This document shows, piece after piece, positions 27,194 through 35,600 of a DNA stretch of 64,000 nt. Location: positions 55,434-119,433 of the forward strand of contig SVPV01000001.1 in the NCBI GenBank assembly GCA_015065725.1. The letters run 5' to 3'. This DNA comes from Oscillospiraceae bacterium (GTDB taxonomy: Bacteria; Bacillota; Clostridia; Oscillospirales; Acutalibacteraceae). Position 1 is the stretch's first letter. Every line of letters begins with the position of its first letter. The translations under genes were made by a program, and so were the position numbers. The notes beneath the pieces are model-generated. The model was not told the origin of the DNA. It saw only the letters and a list, made by a program, of their open reading frames with translations, and did not search any database.

Positions 27194-30100
27194 ATGAAAA
27201 GAATTTTTTCACTAATTCTTTCGGTCTGCCTAATTGTGTGTGCGGCACCCATAACAAACGTTACCGCTACCTCGTGGACCATGACCGAAAAGACAGGTTA
27301 TAGTGAAGATGTAACAACACTAAAAGCCAATCAAGCATCGATTGATAAACTGCTGGAAAATGGCGAGGGTATTCTTTCGGGGTTGATTCCTCATACTTAT
27401 GATTATATTAATAATGAGGTAGATCAAACACCGAATTGGACCTACGCTACTGATGGGATTTTAAACGAGTTTTATCCTTGGACGGGACTTTATTCCTATG
27501 TGACCTTCCAGCTTAATGATGTTTACAAAATAAACGAATTCGGTTTGATTTTAAAAAATTCCACTTATAGAAACAGCTATGAGGTTTATATCGGTTCGGA
27601 TTATGACACCCTTTATAGCGGAACGCCTGTATATGTGTTTGACGGTACTGCCGAGGGCTACACCTCTTCAATGGGTCAGTATGTCAAGTTTACTGATGAC
27701 GGAACATATTCGTTGCCACAGGGTTCATTAATTGGTGTAAAGTTTACCGAATGTATGGACAGTTCGGGAGTTATTGCGACTAAAAACCGTGCTGTTCGTG
27801 TTGCCGAAATTTTTGCTAACGGTACCGCCACAAATACCGACGTTGAGGGTATTGGATATGATCCGTATTATGCCCGTTTCGGTGCAATAAGTGAAAATAA
27901 TATTCTAGCAAACGCTACACTGCATTCATATACTGGGTTTAATATATATTATGCTAGCAAGCCCTTAGAATATTTTGACGGTGATGCAAAAACCGAAGCA
28001 TACATATCGTGTACAGGCGAACACCCGACAATAACTTATTCTTTGCGTGCTAATACCGAAATTGATAGCTTTATGATGTATCAGACAGACCCTACTCTCC
28101 ATTCAAGCTATAGCGTTTATTTAGGCGATGATGCGGATACGCTTTATACCGATGCCAATAAAATATATTCGTGGGATGCTGCAGCAAGCACCGAAAAAAT
28201 ACAAGAATACTATTTTAACGCTAATCGAAAAACAGGAAGATACTTGGGTATTTATTTCGATGATATCGTTGCAAATTCGGATAATGTGGGTATTAGAATC
28301 GGTGAAGTGTTTATAGGAGGTGCTGAATTGAATTCAGAAACATATAACAGCACCCGTGATACAGTAGAGACACGTATTTCTGCCGATAACAACCTTTTAA
28401 AAGGCCGCACACCGACAGTTTCTATGGCTTATGTAACCTCTAAAGCTAAGTACGGTTGTTCAAGCGGTAAGAATTTTTCCTATTTGACCGACGGCAGTGT
28501 ATTAAAAACAGGTCACGCCGATATTTACGGATACGGTCATACATATGATGTGTTTGTTTATAGCTTGGGCGGTACTGCTTTAGTAGAGGGCTTTGAACTA
28601 TATAACAGAAGTGCGGCACAAAACACAAGCTATGAGGTTTACCTCTCTGACAGTCCAAACGGTATATTAGAGGGAAAAAATAAAATTTATTCTTATGACG
28701 GCTCAACAGATATAAGTGCCTCATATCGTTGTCAGTACGTGCATTTTGCTACACCTAAAACGGGTTCGTATATTGCGGTTAAGCTACTGGGGACCTACGG
28801 TGCAAATTCTTCTTCCAATAACTACAGAATTTCCGAAATTGCCGCCTACGGCACAGTTATTAATGCTCATCCTTATGAAATATATAGCACAAAAGGCATT
28901 AATGCTTATACCGAAAACAATCTTTTAAAGGATATTTTGGTTGAGCGTACAGGTAGCAACGGCGGAGACTCAGGCTGGGATGTTGCCTTAACCGACGGTG
29001 TTGTAAGTACCAAAGCTGATATTACTAACCTGTCGGGTGACGGTAGCACTTATTTAACTTGGGATTTAGGTTATACTGCGGTTTTTGATAGCTTTATTGT
29101 CGCACAGTATCAGAACTTTGCTACAGGATTTGAATACTATGTTTCGCACGAAAAAGATACCCTTTATAATGCGGAAAATCACGTCGCCACCTATAATATA
29201 ACCGAACTTTTCTCTCAATCATCTGAGAATTACGAAGAAACGGTTGTATTTAATGATGGCTCAAAACCGGTAGGAAGATATGTAGGCGTTCGTATCATTT
29301 ACCTTAGCGGAAATGAAACAAGACTTCGCTTATATGAAATTTCTGCTATCGGTGAAGCTGCACCGCCTGAGCTTATACCCCATAATTATAATGGCTTTGC
29401 TACAGGCTTTGAAGATGGTGACTCCATAAACGGTATCGGCGGTACTGCTTATAATCAGGCAGACAATACAGACACTAATGTTCACACAGGCTCTGCTTCC
29501 CGCGTTCATACTGTAGGTGCCGAGAGTGATGAATGGTCGGTAGACGATTATGCTTTGACAGCGTATAGAACCTACAATATTTCGTTCTGGTATAAGGCAG
29601 ATTCTGCTTCTGATTTAGGCTATGTTACACCGTCAACTGCTCAAAACGGAAATGTTTTTGGTAATTCAAACGGTGAATGGAAGCAATATACCGAAACAGT
29701 TACTGTTTTAGAGGATACAAATGTCAAATTAAACTTCTATTCCGCAGCAGATAGCGGTATACCTGCAGGTACTGCAGTTTATATTGACGATATTTCAATC
29801 GTTCCTGTAATAACAGTTATAAACGACGGTGTTGTAGGCGGAACGGGTACAGTTTCGGTTGATACGGTTGATGATGTTTTAACCGCAACCTTTACTGCAA
29901 ATGACGATTTTGCATATAACCTAGAGTATTGGGTTGATTTAGAGGGCAATATCCTCTCGGAAGACTCGGTTTATACCGTTTATAATCCTTGGCCTGGACT
30001 TACCTTAAAGCCTGTGTTTGAAAAACAACGCATGGTATTTGATTTTGAAAAGGAATTAGACTTTACTGCCGACGGTGCTTTGTGGTACACCCCCGAAACA

Positions 30101-32470
30101 GACGGATATACAGCAAGATATGTACATTCGGGTAACAAGAGTATTGAACAAACGGTTGTTTCAACCGAAGATAGTACATACTCTTTACCTGTAGATTTGT
30201 ATTCGGGTACTGAATATGAGGTTTCCTTTAGATATTTTCTACAGAATAGTGGCTCTACAGTAGATGCATCAGTTGGCTTAAACGGTACTGCTGCTAGTAC
30301 TGCAACACTTGCTTATGCTGACTCTTGGCAGACATATTCTTCAAAAGTAAATGCAACTGCCGATACTGATAGAATTACTATTGCTTTTGGCGGTGCCGAT
30401 ACGGTAGTTTATATTGATGATGTTTGTGTAGAACCTACAGATGATAGCGGTAAAATAACCGTTTCGGTAGGTGCTTGCGAGAATGGTACTGGTACTGTAA
30501 GTGACAGTAAGATTGTTTTAGGAAAACCTGTTATATTTACAGCAACCGCAAATAAGGATTACGTTTTCGATAAATGGATAAATGCAAATAACGAGACCGT
30601 TTCTAATGACCCCGTTTATGTTGCAATGGGTATCAGTGAGGATACTGTTTTAACACCTGTTTTCGTTCAGGTCCCTGAAGATACTGTAGAATACGGTTTT
30701 GAAACTGCAGTTGATGCTAATTACAGTGATTTAGCGGTTCGCTACACACCAAATACTGCATATTATGACAAGGCAAATGTCCATTGGGGTGAAAGCTCTC
30801 TGCGTTTGGACGGTTACGGTAGTTCCTACACCCATCCGGTAACCTTAAAAGCAGGCGGAAACTATAAGATATCCTTCTGGTACTTGTTACGTTCATCTGA
30901 TATCGGTACAATAACAATTAAGTTAGGTAACAATACATATAACGGTTGTTCTGCAAACACTTTATGGTATGAGCGTTATCTAGAAATTACACCTACAACC
31001 GATATGCAACTTACAATTGAGGTTTCTGGCGGTGCAGGTCCTGTTTATATTGATGATATCAGAGTTCTGCAGTATCATACCGCATCAATAGCAGATAGCT
31101 TGAACGCTTTAATCTCAATTCCCACAACTGAGCCTGCTCATAATGATACTGTTGAGGTTGCTGTTAAAAAGATAAACAGCAAAGGAAAGCACTTCTTTGG
31201 CTGGCTTAAAGATGGCGTAGTTACCGAGGCTGACAGTTATGTTAAAGAAATTACGGTGCTTGAAGATTTGACTATTGATGAAAATCTTATCGGCACACCT
31301 GTTTATGCTGACACATACGACACCAACTTCGACGGTAAATCAAACGTGCTTGATTTTATACACACCAGTAAAAAGATAGACTCTACCGCTGGTTATGTAG
31401 TTGGCAGTGATGTTGACAAATCAGGAAGTTTTGATGCTAATGACCTTACAGCAATTAAAAAATCCCTTTTAGGTATTCCATCGCAAAGTAAACGCGACGC
31501 ATATTTATCTCAGACAAAGATTGATATCGTTGGTTCAAGCGATGATTTAAACACTTGGATTTATCAGTTAGGCACTGACGGTGTTATGGTGCGTGAGGCA
31601 GTCTTTGATTCGGGTAAAAATGATAATAACCCCGTTGAAATCGTACAGATTTCGGATACGCATTTTAACTACCTTAACGATAGGGATTTTGAAGAAGCCA
31701 ATCCTACAGTTTTAAGCACCTATGAAAAGCGAGATTTCCAAAAAGACGCCTCATCGGTTGCTAATGCCGAAAAATGTATGGAATATGCAAGTTATTTTAA
31801 TGACCAGACGGTTATAACGGGTGATATATTGGATTATCTCTCATGGGGTTCAATTGAGTTGCTTCAAAAGGTTATTTGGGATAAAGACCCATTGGCACTG
31901 GTTACTCTTGGTAATCATGAGATGTTTATGCAAATGCAGGGCTTGGTAGCAGAAACAACCTCATTAGAGGCACGCTATAACAGATTAATAGATGCTTGGC
32001 GTCATGATGTTTACTATACCTCAAGAGTTATAGACGAAAAGGTAATGGTTATTCAAATGGATAATGCGTTAAGTCATTACTGGGACGGTCAGGAAGAAAA
32101 GCTTGCTGCTGATATACAAAAAGCACGGGAAAACGGCTATATGATTTTACTATTCCAGCATGTTCCGATTATGACTAATAACCCTGCTGAAACAAACCTT
32201 GCACCTATACGTCAAAACGGTGACGGTGCTTACAATTTCTATGCAAAGGGTGTAGGTGCCAACGCAAGCGGCGTAACAAAAGAGGTTTATAACCTTATAA
32301 TCTCTAATGCGGATGTAATTAAGGGTATATTTGCCGGACATTTCCATAGCGATTACTATACCGAAGTTATTGCAAAAAATAGTGATGGCACAGATGCTAT
32401 AATTCCGCAGTATATATTAACTGGTGCTGCTTACGATAAAGGTCACGTTCTTAAAATTACGGTTAATTAA
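27194..32470 (+). CDS. Secreted multidomain protein: discoidin-like/CBM-like modules, dockerin, metallophosphoesterase
   Basis: This 1,758-residue exported protein has a signal peptide (MKRIFSLILSVCLIVCAAP). A unique discoidin-like N-region (about 50-380) is followed by a two-part discoidin-like module (about 380-720, beginning TYNSTR) and CBM-like jelly-roll modules ending in YIDDI motifs. InlB-type repeats, with segments such as YVFDKW, lie between these. A dockerin follows at about 1373-1430, with loops DTNFDGKSNVLD and DVDKSGSFDANDL. The C-terminal calcineurin-like phosphoesterase (about 1480-1757) keeps all motifs: DTH (D1488), GDILD (D1544), GNHE, QH and GHFH. The start at 27194 follows AAAGGGG; the ORF track start is 10 codons upstream. 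A role in processing phosphorylated or phosphodiester substrates at the cell surface is inference. Confidence 0.8.
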   Translation: MKRIFSLILSVCLIVCAAPITNVTATSWTMTEKTGYSEDVTTLKANQASIDKLLENGEGILSGLIPHTYDYINNEVDQTPNWTYATDGILNEFYPWTGLYSYVTFQLNDVYKINEFGLILKNSTYRNSYEVYIGSDYDTLYSGTPVYVFDGTAEGYTSSMGQYVKFTDDGTYSLPQGSLIGVKFTECMDSSGVIATKNRAVRVAEIFANGTATNTDVEGIGYDPYYARFGAISENNILANATLHSYTGFNIYYASKPLEYFDGDAKTEAYISCTGEHPTITYSLRANTEIDSFMMYQTDPTLHSSYSVYLGDDADTLYTDANKIYSWDAAASTEKIQEYYFNANRKTGRYLGIYFDDIVANSDNVGIRIGEVFIGGAELNSETYNSTRDTVETRISADNNLLKGRTPTVSMAYVTSKAKYGCSSGKNFSYLTDGSVLKTGHADIYGYGHTYDVFVYSLGGTALVEGFELYNRSAAQNTSYEVYLSDSPNGILEGKNKIYSYDGSTDISASYRCQYVHFATPKTGSYIAVKLLGTYGANSSSNNYRISEIAAYGTVINAHPYEIYSTKGINAYTENNLLKDILVERTGSNGGDSGWDVALTDGVVSTKADITNLSGDGSTYLTWDLGYTAVFDSFIVAQYQNFATGFEYYVSHEKDTLYNAENHVATYNITELFSQSSENYEETVVFNDGSKPVGRYVGVRIIYLSGNETRLRLYEISAIGEAAPPELIPHNYNGFATGFEDGDSINGIGGTAYNQADNTDTNVHTGSASRVHTVGAESDEWSVDDYALTAYRTYNISFWYKADSASDLGYVTPSTAQNGNVFGNSNGEWKQYTETVTVLEDTNVKLNFYSAADSGIPAGTAVYIDDISIVPVITVINDGVVGGTGTVSVDTVDDVLTATFTANDDFAYNLEYWVDLEGNILSEDSVYTVYNPWPGLTLKPVFEKQRMVFDFEKELDFTADGALWYTPETDGYTARYVHSGNKSIEQTVVSTEDSTYSLPVDLYSGTEYEVSFRYFLQNSGSTVDASVGLNGTAASTATLAYADSWQTYSSKVNATADTDRITIAFGGADTVVYIDDVCVEPTDDSGKITVSVGACENGTGTVSDSKIVLGKPVIFTATANKDYVFDKWINANNETVSNDPVYVAMGISEDTVLTPVFVQVPEDTVEYGFETAVDANYSDLAVRYTPNTAYYDKANVHWGESSLRLDGYGSSYTHPVTLKAGGNYKISFWYLLRSSDIGTITIKLGNNTYNGCSANTLWYERYLEITPTTDMQLTIEVSGGAGPVYIDDIRVLQYHTASIADSLNALISIPTTEPAHNDTVEVAVKKINSKGKHFFGWLKDGVVTEADSYVKEITVLEDLTIDENLIGTPVYADTYDTNFDGKSNVLDFIHTSKKIDSTAGYVVGSDVDKSGSFDANDLTAIKKSLLGIPSQSKRDAYLSQTKIDIVGSSDDLNTWIYQLGTDGVMVREAVFDSGKNDNNPVEIVQISDTHFNYLNDRDFEEANPTVLSTYEKRDFQKDASSVANAEKCMEYASYFNDQTVITGDILDYLSWGSIELLQKVIWDKDPLALVTLGNHEMFMQMQGLVAETTSLEARYNRLIDAWRHDVYYTSRVIDEKVMVIQMDNALSHYWDGQEEKLAADIQKARENGYMILLFQHVPIMTNNPAETNLAPIRQNGDGAYNFYAKGVGANASGVTKEVYNLIISNADVIKGIFAGHFHSDYYTEVIAKNSDGTDAIIPQYILTGAAYDKGHVLKITVN

Positions 32471-32475
32471 ATTAC

Positions 32476-32506
32476 GGGTTCTGCTTCATAAAACGAGGCA
32501 GAACCC
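32476..32506 (+). terminator. Terminator-like hairpin after the first paralogue
   Basis: The stem GGGTTCTGC/GCAGAACCC, extended by three pairs (one G-U), has a 7-base loop and lies 5 bases after the stop. No strong T-run follows. The same GGGTTCTGC core is used by the hairpin after the second paralogue. Confidence 0.65.
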
Positions 32507-32599
32507 ATACTTTATGCAATATTGTTTATAAAACAGTAAAAATAATGAATAAATGTAAAATTTTGCAAAGTGATCAGTACAAAATGTTGTAAACTTCCC

Positions 32600-32628
32600 T
32601 TGACAAGTATAACGTTTTTGTGTATAAT
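32600..32628 (+). promoter_or_regulatory. Promoter of the second dockerin-phosphoesterase gene
   Basis: A consensus promoter, TTGACA, 17 bases, TATAAT, lies 44 bases before the start. The spacer matches that of the first paralogue at its -10 end. Confidence 0.88.
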
Positions 32629-32672
32629 ATGGATACAATGAAAAGTTTTCGCTTTAGAAAGGGAGTAAATGT

Positions 32673-35600
32673 ATGAAAAGAATGAAAAAAGTTTTTTCAC
32701 TAATTCTTTCGGTCTGCTTAATTGTGTGTGCGGTTCCAATAACAAACGCCACCTTTATGACTATGGCTGAAAATGGAGGTACTGGAGTGGATACCGAAAC
32801 ATATAACAGTACACGTGCCGAGGTTGAAGCACGTATTTCTGCTGATAACAACCTCTTAAAAGGTCGCGAAGCGACCGTTGCTTTGTCACAGAAAACTACT
32901 GAGACAATTTACCGTTATTCAAAAAATTATAATAATAAATTTAGTTTTTTAACTGACGGTACATTAAGCACCGCTCATGCTGATATTAGCGAAGGCGATT
33001 GTACTTATAACGTATTGGTTTATAGTTTGGGCGGCACTGCTTCGGTAGAGGGTTTTGAACTCTTTAACAGAAATGCGGCACAAAACTCAAGCTATGAGGT
33101 TTACCTTTCTGACAGTCCAAACGGTATTTTAGCCGAAGAGAATAAAATTTATTCTTATGACGGCTCAACTGATATATCTGCATCAGACCGTTGTCAGTAC
33201 GTGCAATTTGCCACTGCTAAAACAGGCTCTTATGTTGCTATTAATCTTATTAAGACCTATGGTGCAGATTCTTCCACCAACAATTTCAGAATTTCTGAAA
33301 TTGCTGTTTACGGTACAATTACCGATGCGAATACTTATGAAATATACAGCACTGATGGTGCTAGTGCTTATACCGAAAACAACGTTTTAAAGGGTCGCTT
33401 GGTTGAACGCACAGGTAGTAGCGGCGGCGTTGACGGTTGGGATGTTGCCTTAACCGACGGTGATGTAAGCAATAAATACGACCTTTATAATGTGGGTGAC
33501 GGAAACACCTGCTTGACATGGGATTTAGGTTGTAATGCGGTTATTGATAGCTTTATTGTGGCACAGTATGGACACTTTGCTACAGGTCTTGAGTACTATG
33601 TTTCATACGATAAAGATACCCTTTATAATGTGGAAAATTACGTAGCTACATATAATATAACCGAAGACCTTTTCCCAGGAACATATTCACAATACGAAGA
33701 AAAGGTTGAGTTTAATGAAAACTCAAAACCGGAGGGAAGATATGTCGGCGTTCGTATTAGCTCCCTTAGCGGAGGCGAAACATCACTTCGCGTATATGAA
33801 ATTTCGGCTATAGGTTCTAAACTAGGTACCGAAATCTATAACAGCACACGTGCCGAGGTTGAAGCACGCATTTCTGCTGATAATAACCTTTTAAAAGGTC
33901 GCACAACGACCGTTGCTATGGCACATCAAACTTCTAATGATAAACATCTTTTTTCAAAAACATGGGCAAATTACCCCTATTTGACCGACGGTACATTAAG
34001 CAGCGGTCACGCTGATATTAGCGGAGGCGATCGTACCTTTGATGCTTTGGTTTACAGCTTAGGCGGCACTGCTTTGGTAGAGGGCTTTGAACTTTTTAAC
34101 CGTAATTATGCACAAAACACAAGCTATGAGGTTTACCTCTCTGACAGTCCGAACGGTATTTTAGCCGAAGAAAACAAAATTTATTCTTACGACGGTTCAA
34201 CAGATATAGATGCATCAGACCGTTGCCAGTATGTGCAATTTGCCGAAGCTAAAACAGGCTCGTATATTGCAGTTAAGCTTCTTAAAACATACGGTATGCA
34301 AACCGAATCTAACAATTACAGAATTTCTGAAATTGCCGCTTACGGTACAATTACAGATGCGAATTCTTATGAAATATATAGCACAAAAGGTGTTAATGCC
34401 TATACCGAAAACAACGTTTTAAACGGTCTTTTGGTTGAACGTACAGGTAGCAGCGGCGGAGCTGACGGTTGGGATGTTGCCTTAACCGACGGTGATGTAA
34501 GCAATAAATACGACCTTACAGGCATATCAAGTGACGGTAGTACCTGTTTAACATGGGATATAGGTTACACTGCGGTTATTGATAGCTTTATTGTAGCACA
34601 GTATCCTTTCTATGCTACAGGTGTTGAATACTACGTTTCGCACGATAAAGCCACCCTTTATAATGCGGAAAATCACGTAGCAACTTATGATATAACCGAC
34701 CTTGTAAGCGAGCAATACGAACCTTACGAAGAAAAGGTTGTGTTTAATGAAGACTCTAAACCTGTAGGAAGATATGTCGGTGTACGTATCGTTGATCTTG
34801 ACGGTGAAAGTTCACTTCGCATATACGAAATTTCTGCTATCGGTGAAGTTGCACCACCAGAACTTACACCCCATAATTATAAAGGCTTTGCTACAGGCTT
34901 TGAAGAGGGTGACTCCATAAGCGGTATCGGCGGTACTGCTTATAATCAGGCAGATAGTGCAGACACTAATGTTTACACAGGCTCAGCCTCCCGCGTTCAT
35001 ACAGTAGGGGAAGCGGGTGCTGAATGGACAGTAGACGATTATACCTTGACAGCTTATAGAACCTACAATATTTCCTTCTGGTATAAGGCAGATTCTGCTT
35101 CCAGTTTAGGCTATGTTACACCGTCAGCTACTCAAAACGGAAATGCTTTCGGAGCTTCAAACGGTGAATGGAAGCAGTATACCGAAACGGTTACCGTTTT
35201 AGAGGATACAAACCTTGCAATAAACTTCTATTCCGCAGCAGACAGCGGTATGTCAGAAGGCACAGTAATTTATATTGATGATATTTCGATTGTACCTACA
35301 ATAACGGTTATAAACGACGGTGTTATTGGCGGAACAGGTACAGTTTCACTTGCTACGGTTGATGATGTTTTAACCGCAACCTTTACTGCAAATGACGATT
35401 TTGCATATAATCTGGAGTATTGGGTTGATTTAGAGGGCAATATTATTTCAGAAGATTCAGTTTATACTGCTTATAATCCTTGGCCCGGTCTTACCTTAAA
35501 GCCGGTATTCGAAAAGCAAAAGTTAGCATTTGATTTTGAAAAGGAATTAGACTTTACTGCCGACGGTGCTTTGTGGTACACCCCCGAAACAGACGGATAT

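Noticed and set aside
32795-34850. Repeats considered as a CRISPR or minisatellite array
   Set aside because: The units are about 1 kb, in frame and encode protein modules; there are no short repeats with unique spacers anywhere in the window.
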